A DNA stretch of 64,000 nt from Bacteroidales bacterium. GTDB taxonomy: Bacteria; Bacteroidota; Bacteroidia; Bacteroidales; VadinHA17. The translations under genes and the position numbers were made by a program. Shown in pieces: positions 26,437-35,182 of the stretch (the first letter of the stretch is position 1; each line of letters opens with the position of its first letter). Location of the stretch: NCBI GenBank assembly GCA_022865305.1, contig JALHSP010000071.1, forward strand, positions 1 through 64,000, written 5' to 3'. The notes under the pieces were generated by a model. The model was given only the letters and a program-made list of their open reading frames with translations, was not told the DNA's origin and searched no databases.

Positions 26437-27639
26437 ATGAAGAATACAGCATTTTTTGTAATAGCTTTTTTTATTTCAGGGATCATGACAGGACAACCTG
26501 CAATTAACTATTTGTTAAAGGCAAAGGCACTTTCCGAATCCGGTAAAACGGAACTATCTATAGAACTTCTTTCGGAAGCAATTACGAATACCCCTGATAG
26601 CAGACTTTTTATTGAAAGAGCTGAAGCAAAACTGATAAAAGGAGAATATTCCGGAGCCATAAGCGATTTCAGTGCTGCAAATAACCTTACCCGGTTTTCT
26701 GGTGAATATGGTCTTTCTAAAATTTATGCCATCAAAGGCGATGCGGCAACATCGTTATATCATCTGGAAATGCATATGAAATCTCCCTTTAAGAAAAGCG
26801 AGAAAGAAATAATGCTCGATCATTCTTTCAGGATTATTGAAAACAGGTCTGAATGGCGTCAATTCTGGAAGAAAGAATGGTATACCGTTTTGGAACAAAA
26901 AATTTCCGAGATTGAATATTATCTTTCTGTCAGTAAGAACGATGAAGCTGTAGAAATACTTTCTGAACTTAAAAGGGATTATCCCGGTGATAATACTGTG
27001 ATCTATGCCGGAGCTTTGATCAATTTGTCATCCGGAATGTTTTCAGAAGTTATCAGGTCGGTTTCCGGATTGCTCGATTCTGAGCCTGAGAATGAAAAGT
27101 ACCTGAGAATCCTTGCTAAAGCTCAGACAGGTATGTCAAATCCGGCCGGAGCATCAGTTACATACACTAAACTGATAGGACTGGAGATTCCTGATGCCCG
27201 TCTTTTGATTCTCAGGGCTGAATGTTACAGAAAAACCGGGGAAACAGACAAAGCGTTAGCTGATATTGAAAAGTTTCTGGATATATATCCGGAAGACAAA
27301 GAGGCATTAAGCATCGCCGGAAAAACAGAAGCCTCATCAGGTGACAATCTGAAAGCCCTCGAATTTTTTTCAAAAAATTTGGAACTTCATCCCAGTGATC
27401 CTGAGTGCTATATCGACCGTGCAAATTCATATTTTGTTTCCAAATCGTGGGCATGGGCTATCAGGGATTACAGTATGTCGCTCGATCTCAATCCTGATAA
27501 TTACGACATCTGGCTCAATAAAGGTATCGCATTGCTGAATATGGGAAAAGTTGAGGATGCATGTCACGATTTCAGAACAGCATTAAGCCTTGGGAATAAG
27601 CGAGCAACGGATTACATAAGTCGCCACTGCATTAAATAA
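26437..27639 (+). CDS. Exported TPR-repeat protein
   Basis: 400 residues with a signal peptide (hydrophobic 5-17, then MTGQPAINYLLKAKALSESG). Tetratricopeptide repeats are visible across most of the chain, for example ELSIELLSEAITNTPDS, LKALEFFSKNLELHPSDPE, AWAIRDYSMSLDLNPDN and ALLNMGKVEDACHDFRTA. It begins 17 bp after the T9SS cargo gene, suggesting a periplasmic partner for it. The specific role is unknown. Confidence 0.85.
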   Translation: MKNTAFFVIAFFISGIMTGQPAINYLLKAKALSESGKTELSIELLSEAITNTPDSRLFIERAEAKLIKGEYSGAISDFSAANNLTRFSGEYGLSKIYAIKGDAATSLYHLEMHMKSPFKKSEKEIMLDHSFRIIENRSEWRQFWKKEWYTVLEQKISEIEYYLSVSKNDEAVEILSELKRDYPGDNTVIYAGALINLSSGMFSEVIRSVSGLLDSEPENEKYLRILAKAQTGMSNPAGASVTYTKLIGLEIPDARLLILRAECYRKTGETDKALADIEKFLDIYPEDKEALSIAGKTEASSGDNLKALEFFSKNLELHPSDPECYIDRANSYFVSKSWAWAIRDYSMSLDLNPDNYDIWLNKGIALLNMGKVEDACHDFRTALSLGNKRATDYISRHCIK

Positions 27640-27696
27640 CGCGATATTTGTAATTTAGCATCTCACTTTTTACCTGCTGCCTTTTCGCCTTTCGCC

Positions 27697-30600
27697 TTAT
27701 TTTCTTATATGTTTACGTATCCTTTTGAAAAGATCGTGCGGTCTGAAAGGTTTTAAAACATAATCATTAATATTCAGCTCATCGATCTTTTCCTGATTTC
27801 CTGACATAATTGCTGCAGTAAGAGCAACTATAGGGATATTTTTTATTCTCGGATTTTCAGAATTTCTGATAATCCTTGTGGCTTCAATACCATCCATTAC
27901 AGGCATATGCAGATCCATAAGGATTAGATCATAATCTTCTTTTTCAAGTGCTTCAAGAGCCAGCTGGCCGTTTTCTGCCTGAGTAACCGTAACTCCCCAG
28001 CCCTGGAGAAATTTATTAGCCACAAAGAAGTTGATTTTATTATCTTCAGCAACAAGTATCTTTTTCCCTTCAAGTCCTGTAAATGTCTCAGCTGCTTCAC
28101 CGCTCAGACTCCGTGTTCCTTTGTCAGGTATTGTGAAGGAAATGCTGAAAATAAAAGTTGATCCCTGGCCAGGTTCGCTGTCGACAGTAATTTCCCCTCC
28201 CTGCAATTCAATGAGTTTTTTACATATCGCCAGACCAAGTCCGGTTCCTCCAAAATGTCTTGTAGTATCAGGAGCAGCCTGAGTAAAACTTTCAAATATT
28301 GCAGCATGTTTTTCCTTAGGTATCCCTATCCCGGTGTCATGCACCGAAAATTCAATTCTGGAATGACTGTCTTTCCTTTCCAACTCCCTGATAATTACCG
28401 TAATACCGCCATGGTTGGTGAATTTAAGTGCATTTGAAAGAAGGTTGGAAAGAATCTGATTAAGCCTGATCGGATCGCCAATAACCTCAACCGGCAGGTC
28501 ATCTGTTCTTTTAATTTCAAATTCGAGATTTTTTGCTTTAGACCGGAATGAATATGATCTCATAATCTCATCCAGGAAATCATTCAGATTAAACTGGGTC
28601 TGCTCAAAAATAATTTTGCCCGATTCCATTTTATTGTAATCGAGGACATCATTAACAAGAGTAAGCAGATGATTTCCTGAAAACCGCAAAGTCTTAATAA
28701 AATCCATCTGATCTTCCCTGGGACTACTCTGAAGAAGAAGGTTGGTTATTCCTATCACCTCATTCAAAGGTGTCCTGATTTCATGGCTCATTGTCGACAT
28801 GAAAAGTTGCTTGGACTGTGCTGCCTCCTCAGCTTTCTGCCGGGCAACAATGAGGTTATCAAGTATTATCCTGCGTTGAATTGCTATAGCAATCTGGTTA
28901 GCAATAAAATCCAGTATATTAAGGTCCTCCTGTGAAAACTTGTTTTCATCGTTATAATCCTGAAGGCACATCACTCCAATGATGTTGTTTTCAACTTTCA
29001 GCGGAACCCCCATCCATACTTTACATGGTGTCCCGACAAGATCGATGTCTCCCGATTCTTCAAGTTGCCTCAGGTCATTTTCCTTTAGCAGGACAGGCTT
29101 ATTGTTATTGATTACCCATCCGGTTATTGTCCTCTTTGCCGGTATCTCCTTGAAGTTATCTTTTTCATCAGAGAAAAATGGCAGTGACAGAGTTTCAGAT
29201 GATTTATCGTAAAGAGCTATGAAGAAATTATTTGTATTCCAGATTTTACTCAGTTCAAGTACAATTGTAGGATAGATTTCCTTTATATCCATCTGTTTAA
29301 GTGCAGCTGATGAAATATTATATAATATCTCCTGAAGCAGCTGATTCTTTCTTTCCGTGGTGATATCCCTGTAAATGCCAAGGTATGCAACTATCTCATT
29401 ATTAACGACAACAGCAGTCGCAATCAGGGATACATGTATTCTGATTCCGTGTTTATCTTTTCTTAATGTTAGCCTTACCACTCTCTGTCGCTCTGAAGCA
29501 AGCCTGTCAATAGTTATAGCTTCTTCCTTCAGATCATCAGGTACAACTAGGTCATCAACCAGTTTATTAACTGCTTCTTCTGCTGTATAGCCAAATAGTT
29601 TTGTAAACTCCTGGTTAACCATCGTTATTCTGCCGGGAGGATCAGTTATAGCTATTGCCTCCGGAGTCGAATCGATGAGATGCTCAAGGAATGCTTTTTC
29701 CCTGATTATCTGCGCTTCATAATTTTTTTGTCTGCTGATGTCTGTAACAGTACCCCTGTAACCGATTTTCTTTCCATCGTGAAATATGGCGAAAGAGTGA
29801 GTGACAATCGGGATAAGCTCACCATCTTTCTTTCTTACAGTGTATTCATTAGTTGAAATATCTTCTGTCGATTTCAGGTTATTAAGGTTTTCGCTCATCC
29901 TTTGGTAGTGATCCGGAAAAACCTCAGAGATATACATGCCCTTTTCAATATCATTTCTGGTAAATCCGAAAAAATTCAGACTTTGGGTATTCCCGAATAT
30001 GATCTTTCCCTTCAGGTCGACCTCATAGATCATCTCCGGAAGCATATCAGCGAATTTCTCGAAAACAATACCCTGCTTATAGATATCATCTCTTTTCTTC
30101 TGCTGGTGACCCGGTTCCCATGTGATCACAATATTTCCTGAGGTAAGCGGGAATCCCATGTAGTACCCTTCAGAATCATCACCTGAGGTTGAGGCAGCTA
30201 ATTTATTAGCGTCACCTGTAATACGGACATGGTGGAGAAGCTCGACAAGTTTATGACGGTTGATAAGAGGGGTGTCATCAATAAATTTTTCTATTATCTC
30301 GTTTTTATTGATGAATTCCACCTCTTCGACTTTGCTGTTTATATCAATGATATAGATTCTGTTATCTTCAGAAACACCAAACAAAGCAAGGTAACTGCTG
30401 ACAGTATTGAAAATCTCCTCAAGAACGCTACCCTGACTCTCTTTGATTTTTCTGTCCTTGGTATTGATGATTTCATTAAATATGGTAAGAATGTACCTGT
30501 CATTGTCAAACATCAGAGTTTCAGCAGAAAAGAGAAAAGGTTTTTCCTGACCGCTCTTTGTTTTTAGAGTTACAGCATAATCATTGATTTTGTTTAATTT

Positions 30601-30912
30601 GGAAAGCAGCTTAATGTACTTGTTCATTTCCTCAAAGTCAGTGAAAATCTGTATTTCATCTGATGTGTGGCCTATTATTTCTTCCTTTGTAAAGCCGAGA
30701 GTCTGAAGGAAGGCTGCGTTTACATCAACATATTTGCCGGAATCCAGATTACTTATTGCCATTAACTGTGATGTAGTGTGAATTGCTTTTGAAATCATTT
30801 CACGGGCACCACTGTCCATTCCCTTGTTTCCTGAACGCAATTCTTCAAGTTCTTTCTCCAATTTCTTATATGCCTCCGCTAACTCCTCGTAGCTCTTTTC
30901 ATTATCCATCAA
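27697..30912 (-). CDS. Hybrid sensor histidine kinase, PAS-PAS-PAS-GAF-HK-REC
   Basis: 1071 residues, no membrane segment, so cytoplasmic. A short coiled coil (1-30) is followed by PAS-type domains at about 45-150, 285-395 and 405-520, with an unrecognised region at 165-270 between the first two. GAF is at about 525-685. HisKA has phospho-acceptor His710 in MSHEIRTPLNEVIG, and HATPase_c has NALKFT, DTGIGIP and GGTGLGLAI. The receiver has Asp1000 in LILMDLHMPVMDG, with Lys in VLKPF. It probably senses a soluble ligand or redox state. No partner regulator or phosphotransfer protein is adjacent, so it is an orphan. Confidence 0.95.
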   Translation of the reverse strand: MMDNEKSYEELAEAYKKLEKELEELRSGNKGMDSGAREMISKAIHTTSQLMAISNLDSGKYVDVNAAFLQTLGFTKEEIIGHTSDEIQIFTDFEEMNKYIKLLSKLNKINDYAVTLKTKSGQEKPFLFSAETLMFDNDRYILTIFNEIINTKDRKIKESQGSVLEEIFNTVSSYLALFGVSEDNRIYIIDINSKVEEVEFINKNEIIEKFIDDTPLINRHKLVELLHHVRITGDANKLAASTSGDDSEGYYMGFPLTSGNIVITWEPGHQQKKRDDIYKQGIVFEKFADMLPEMIYEVDLKGKIIFGNTQSLNFFGFTRNDIEKGMYISEVFPDHYQRMSENLNNLKSTEDISTNEYTVRKKDGELIPIVTHSFAIFHDGKKIGYRGTVTDISRQKNYEAQIIREKAFLEHLIDSTPEAIAITDPPGRITMVNQEFTKLFGYTAEEAVNKLVDDLVVPDDLKEEAITIDRLASERQRVVRLTLRKDKHGIRIHVSLIATAVVVNNEIVAYLGIYRDITTERKNQLLQEILYNISSAALKQMDIKEIYPTIVLELSKIWNTNNFFIALYDKSSETLSLPFFSDEKDNFKEIPAKRTITGWVINNNKPVLLKENDLRQLEESGDIDLVGTPCKVWMGVPLKVENNIIGVMCLQDYNDENKFSQEDLNILDFIANQIAIAIQRRIILDNLIVARQKAEEAAQSKQLFMSTMSHEIRTPLNEVIGITNLLLQSSPREDQMDFIKTLRFSGNHLLTLVNDVLDYNKMESGKIIFEQTQFNLNDFLDEIMRSYSFRSKAKNLEFEIKRTDDLPVEVIGDPIRLNQILSNLLSNALKFTNHGGITVIIRELERKDSHSRIEFSVHDTGIGIPKEKHAAIFESFTQAAPDTTRHFGGTGLGLAICKKLIELQGGEITVDSEPGQGSTFIFSISFTIPDKGTRSLSGEAAETFTGLEGKKILVAEDNKINFFVANKFLQGWGVTVTQAENGQLALEALEKEDYDLILMDLHMPVMDGIEATRIIRNSENPRIKNIPIVALTAAIMSGNQEKIDELNINDYVLKPFRPHDLFKRIRKHIRK

Positions 30913-30988
30913 TGAGGTTTTTATAATTTTGCTTTAAAAATAACAAATAATGAATTATCTCAACTATCATGTCATGCTATTCTGAGGT

Positions 30989-31648
30989 TTACAGTGCATT
31001 TATAACTTTTTTATTTTTTTCAAGGTAATATTTACAAAATCCGGTAAGTCCGCACTGCCTGCATAAAGGATTTCTTGCTTTACAAACATATCTTCCATGC
31101 AGAATAAGCCAGTGATGTGCCTGATACATCAACTCCGGAGGTATATGATTTGTCAGCTGCATTTCAGCACTAAGCGGAGTTTTTGCATTCCTTACAAGAC
31201 CTATCCTTACACTGACTCTGAAAACATGTGTGTCAACAGCAATTACAGGCTTTCTGAAGATTACTGATGCAATAACATTTGCTGTTTTTCTGCCAACACC
31301 GGGTAGACGTTGGAGCAGAACCGGATCCGAAGGCACCTTCCCCTGAAATTCTTTAACAAGCATCTTTGACATGCCTGAAAGATGCCTTGCTTTATTATTG
31401 GGGTAAGAACAGGATTTAATGTATTCAAAAATATCTGCAGGTTTAGCATTTGACATCGATTCTGCATCAGGATACCTTTTCAGAAGCGCTGGTGTAATCA
31501 TGTTGACTCTTTTATCTGTACATTGTGCTGAAAGAATCACTGCTATGATCAATTCAAATGGATCCTGGTATTTAAGCTCTGTTTCAGCTTCCGGACGGTT
31601 AATTTTGAAGTATTCAAATGTCTTACTGTATCTTTCCTGTAAGGTCAT
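30989..31648 (-). CDS. nth: Endonuclease III
   Basis: 219 residues from the ATG at 31648. I prefer this to the upstream ATG at 31684 because family members start close to the LQERYSK helix. Helix-hairpin-helix LQRLPGVGRKTANVI carries the catalytic Lys, with the catalytic Asp in AVDTHVFRV. The [4Fe-4S] ligands at the end are spaced C-x6-C-x2-C-x5-C. It is a DNA glycosylase/AP lyase that removes oxidised pyrimidines. It is divergent from aroB. Confidence 0.96.
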   Translation of the reverse strand: MTLQERYSKTFEYFKINRPEAETELKYQDPFELIIAVILSAQCTDKRVNMITPALLKRYPDAESMSNAKPADIFEYIKSCSYPNNKARHLSGMSKMLVKEFQGKVPSDPVLLQRLPGVGRKTANVIASVIFRKPVIAVDTHVFRVSVRIGLVRNAKTPLSAEMQLTNHIPPELMYQAHHWLILHGRYVCKARNPLCRQCGLTGFCKYYLEKNKKVINAL

Positions 31649-31804
31649 TGTAATAAGAATGCAGTTAAGTGGGTAAAGTAACACATTTTATCTTTGCATA
31701 AATGTCTTCATTTCAAGTGGCATGATTTTTATTTCAAATTCAGACGGAATAATGCTAATTAAAACAGGGATTTTATAACTTTAACAAGCATAAGAATATT
31801 CAAT

Positions 31805-32842
31805 TTGGAAAAAATTGTCATAACTACTTCAGGGACCTTATCGGAAATATTTGTTGGTAAACCATGGGAAGTTGCAGCTGAAATGATTCCGGAAAGAGGG
31901 GTTGCTATCATTACTGATGAAAATGTATATAATATTTATGGAAACAGATTCCCGTTATTCCCTGTATTGAAAATAGTACCCGGAGAAGAAAGCAAAAGGC
32001 TGAAAGTAATTGAAAATCTTGCTGAACAACTATTGGATTTAGAAATTGACCGCTCGGGATTCATACTTGCTGTGGGAGGAGGCGTTGTCTGTGATGTTGC
32101 CGGATTTCTTGCCTCGGTTTATATGCGTGGCATCAGATGCGGTTTAGTTTCCTCAAGTCTTTTATCACAGGTTGATGCAAGCACCGGGGGAAAAAACGCT
32201 GTAAATCTCGGGGAAATAAAAAATGTTATCGGAAATTTCAGACAACCGGAATTCGTGATTTGCGATACGGCCATGCTCCAGACTCTTCCTGAACAGGAGT
32301 ATCTGTCAGGCCTGGCTGAGCTTATTAAGACTGGTATAATAGGTGACTTATCTATATTTGAGATTATAGAGCAAAATGTGACAGCTATTAATAATAGGGA
32401 TAGCATACTTCTTTCAGATCTTGTTGCCAGATCAGTAAGGTTTAAAGCAAAAGTGGTATCAAAAGATGAAAAGGAGAACAATTTAAGACGCATACTTAAC
32501 TTTGGTCATACCTTCGGACATGCCATTGAAATGCATAAATCAATGAAACATGGTTTTGCTGTGGCTCAGGGAATGCTATTTGCAACTGATTTTTCGCTTC
32601 AAAAAGGATTCATAAGCAGCGGAGTAAGAGAAAGGATAATAAATTTACTTCAACGATTTAAACTACTGGAAGAACAATATATTCCTGTAAATCAGGTTGA
32701 ACAGCATATAATGCATGATAAAAAGAGAACAGGTACGGATATTCACTTTATTTTTATTGAAGGGATCGGAAAACCATTAATAAGAACAGTTCCGGTAAGT
32801 GAGGTCATGGATTTTTACAGACAGATTAAAACAGGTAAATAA
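31805..32842 (+). CDS. aroB: 3-dehydroquinate synthase
   Basis: 345 residues. NAD-binding LAVGGGVVCDVAGFLAS, the substrate segment STGGKNAVNLGEIKN, Lys in AELIKTGII, and zinc ligands in RILNFGHTFGHAIE are all present. It converts DAHP to 3-dehydroquinate, the second shikimate step. The start is TTG at 31805: there is no in-frame ATG upstream, and the next Met would delete the first strand. aroC follows after 7 bp, so the two form a small operon. A TAnnTTTG box (31689-31696) lies 108 bp upstream, without a clear -33 partner. Confidence 0.95.
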   Translation: MEKIVITTSGTLSEIFVGKPWEVAAEMIPERGVAIITDENVYNIYGNRFPLFPVLKIVPGEESKRLKVIENLAEQLLDLEIDRSGFILAVGGGVVCDVAGFLASVYMRGIRCGLVSSSLLSQVDASTGGKNAVNLGEIKNVIGNFRQPEFVICDTAMLQTLPEQEYLSGLAELIKTGIIGDLSIFEIIEQNVTAINNRDSILLSDLVARSVRFKAKVVSKDEKENNLRRILNFGHTFGHAIEMHKSMKHGFAVAQGMLFATDFSLQKGFISSGVRERIINLLQRFKLLEEQYIPVNQVEQHIMHDKKRTGTDIHFIFIEGIGKPLIRTVPVSEVMDFYRQIKTGK

Positions 32843-32849
32843 CTAACTT

Positions 32850-33845
32850 ATGAATTCTTTCGGAGAAATTTACAGGGTTTCCCTTTTTGGAGAATCACAT
32901 GGTCCTGCAACAGGTGTTACAATTGACGGTTGTCCTCCCGGAATAGCAGTGAAACCTGATGATTTTATGGCTGATCTTTCCAGGAGACAGAGTGGCATCA
33001 GGGGGACAACAGAACGACATGAACCTGACCTGCCTGAAATTCTGAGCGGAGTTTTTAAAGGATTTACTACCGGAAGTCCGATAACTTTGATTACGAGGAA
33101 CAGGGACAAGATCTCTTCTGACTATGATGAATTCAAAAATATACCCAGACCCGGTCATGCTGATTTTGTTGCAAAAATCAAACATTACGGCTTTGCAGAC
33201 TTTCGCGGTGGCGGCCATTTTTCAGGAAGAATAACCTGGGGACTTGTCGCTGCCGGTGTCATTGCAAAAAAAATCTCTGAGCCTTCCGATATTTCTGCAA
33301 AACTGATATCTGCCGGAGGTTCGGCTGATATAAATAATGCAATAAATGAAACCATAGCCGGAAATGATACAATAGGTGGTATAATTGAATGCAGGATAAA
33401 AAATCCTCCCATGGCAACAGGAGAGCCGTTTTTCTATTCATTCGAATCAGCGGTAAGTCATTTGATCTTTTCGATACCTGCAATTAAAGGTATTGAGTTC
33501 GGTTCAGGATTTGCCTCAGCTGCAATGAAGGGTTCGGAGCATAACGATCCTTTTATTGACGAAAATGGAACAACAGCCACCAACAATGCGGGAGGGATAA
33601 ATGGTGGAATAACCAATGGCAATGAAATTTATTTCAGAATAGCTGTTAAGCCTGCTTCATCAACAGGAGTCAGACAAACAACTTTTGATTTTGCGAAAAA
33701 AGAAATGACAGCCCTTGAAGTAAAGGGACGTCATGATGCCTGTATCGCATTAAGGATGCCTGTAATTATTGAGGCTGCAACAGCAATAGCAATGGCCGAT
33801 TTAATTATGATTGACAGGGGAATTCACGGTGTTAGAAAATATTAA
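32850..33845 (+). CDS. aroC: Chorismate synthase
   Basis: 331 residues, on the short side for the family. Signature regions are FGESHGPATGVTIDGCPPG, QSGIRGTTERHEPD, RPGHADFVAKIKHYGFADFR and GRITWGLVAAGVIAKK, with the C-terminal KGRHDACIALRMPVIIEA. It converts EPSP to chorismate using reduced FMN. It is co-transcribed with aroB. Its end overlaps the convergent tilS gene by four bases. Confidence 0.96.
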   Translation: MNSFGEIYRVSLFGESHGPATGVTIDGCPPGIAVKPDDFMADLSRRQSGIRGTTERHEPDLPEILSGVFKGFTTGSPITLITRNRDKISSDYDEFKNIPRPGHADFVAKIKHYGFADFRGGGHFSGRITWGLVAAGVIAKKISEPSDISAKLISAGGSADINNAINETIAGNDTIGGIIECRIKNPPMATGEPFFYSFESAVSHLIFSIPAIKGIEFGSGFASAAMKGSEHNDPFIDENGTTATNNAGGINGGITNGNEIYFRIAVKPASSTGVRQTTFDFAKKEMTALEVKGRHDACIALRMPVIIEAATAIAMADLIMIDRGIHGVRKY

Positions 33846-35164
33846 GAGGCCTCTATTAATAATATCTTCCTGGTTGAACCTGTAATTCGGAATCTGTTAT
33901 CGATTCTTTCCCCAATAATCCAGATGATCTTACCGCCTGATTCCAGAATCAGAGCATTTTCCTTGTCAACCCGTGAATATTTCCTGTCGATGAAGTAGTC
34001 GCTCAGCTTCTTTTTTCGGGTCATCCCTAAAGGATAGAAATAATCACCGGCGTGCCATTTCCTTATAATCAGAGGGAAAGTGATCTTCTGAAGATCTATG
34101 CTTGCAGTGTCATTATTCGAGGGGATGCTGTAATCTTTTGAAATGCTGATTGCCCTTACCTTTAAAATAGCATGATGTTTTTTCAAGTCCCGAAGATTAT
34201 TCACCACAATTACTTCGCTATCATGTGCTGGGAGACCTGAAATAATAATTTCTTTCCGGTTTTTCAATATTCGGTGAGTCGGAGTAAATAACTGCGTCCC
34301 TGTTCTTCCTTTGATAACTTTGTACAGATCATTAAGCAAGCTGTTGGTTATCCCATAGGGTTTAAATAATTCATACAGGATAGTACTGTTTTTCAGGTAA
34401 TTTTGTAATAGATTGATATTGAATGCAATAATGTCATTATCCTGTTTTGATATTCTTCCCCTTAAATCATTTATAAAATCTGTTACGATTTCATTACTAC
34501 CGCTTAGCCTTTCAGCAGTGTCATTAATTGATATTTCAACTGAAGGATTAATCTCTTTTAGAATGGGTATGACCAGGTGCCTTATCTTATTTCTCGTATA
34601 TTTCGTCTCTGTATTTGATTTGTCCTCACGAAAGATGATCTGATGTGTTTTGCAATAATCAGCTATCGATTGTCTCGTTGCGAAAAGTAATGGCCGGATA
34701 ATTCTGTTGTTGACTTGCCTCATACCGGTAAGACCGGTTATACCTGTTCCTCTTATAAGATTAATCAGAAAGGTTTCAATATTATCATTAAGGTTATGAC
34801 CGACAGCGATACTGCTGAATCCGTTTTTATTTCTGATCTCTTCAAACCATTTGTATCTTAATTCCCTGGCAGCCATCTGCACCGAAATTCCGTTTTGCTC
34901 AGCATAAGCTTTTGTTTCAAACCGCTTTGAAAAAAATACAATTCCATTTTCGTTAGCAAACTCTTTTACCAGTTCTTCATCCATATCAGATTCTTTGTCT
35001 CGAAGGCAGAAATTGCAATGTGCAATTCCTGTTTCAATTCCTGCTTTAATGAACAAGTGGGCCATAACCATTGAGTCAATACCACCGCTGACAGCCAATA
35101 ATACTCTGTCCCCTCTTGTGATCAACCTGTTATCATCAATATATTTTAAGAAATCATTAAGCAT
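33842..35164 (-). CDS. tilS: tRNA(Ile)-lysidine synthase
   Basis: 440 residues. The PP-loop ATPase motif LLAVSGGIDSMVMAHL near the start, the VGHNLNDNIETFLINLIRGT segment and TRNKIRHLVIPIL are typical of TilS. The C-terminal domain begins about residue 355 with ITFPLIIRKWHAGDYFYPLG. It adds lysine to C34 of tRNA-Ile(CAU), an essential modification. It is the last gene of a minus-strand series, 18 bp after a barrel protein. Confidence 0.96.
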   Translation of the reverse strand: MLNDFLKYIDDNRLITRGDRVLLAVSGGIDSMVMAHLFIKAGIETGIAHCNFCLRDKESDMDEELVKEFANENGIVFFSKRFETKAYAEQNGISVQMAARELRYKWFEEIRNKNGFSSIAVGHNLNDNIETFLINLIRGTGITGLTGMRQVNNRIIRPLLFATRQSIADYCKTHQIIFREDKSNTETKYTRNKIRHLVIPILKEINPSVEISINDTAERLSGSNEIVTDFINDLRGRISKQDNDIIAFNINLLQNYLKNSTILYELFKPYGITNSLLNDLYKVIKGRTGTQLFTPTHRILKNRKEIIISGLPAHDSEVIVVNNLRDLKKHHAILKVRAISISKDYSIPSNNDTASIDLQKITFPLIIRKWHAGDYFYPLGMTRKKKLSDYFIDRKYSRVDKENALILESGGKIIWIIGERIDNRFRITGSTRKILLIEAS

Positions 35165-35182
35165 AAATATCAGCCTGAAAAC

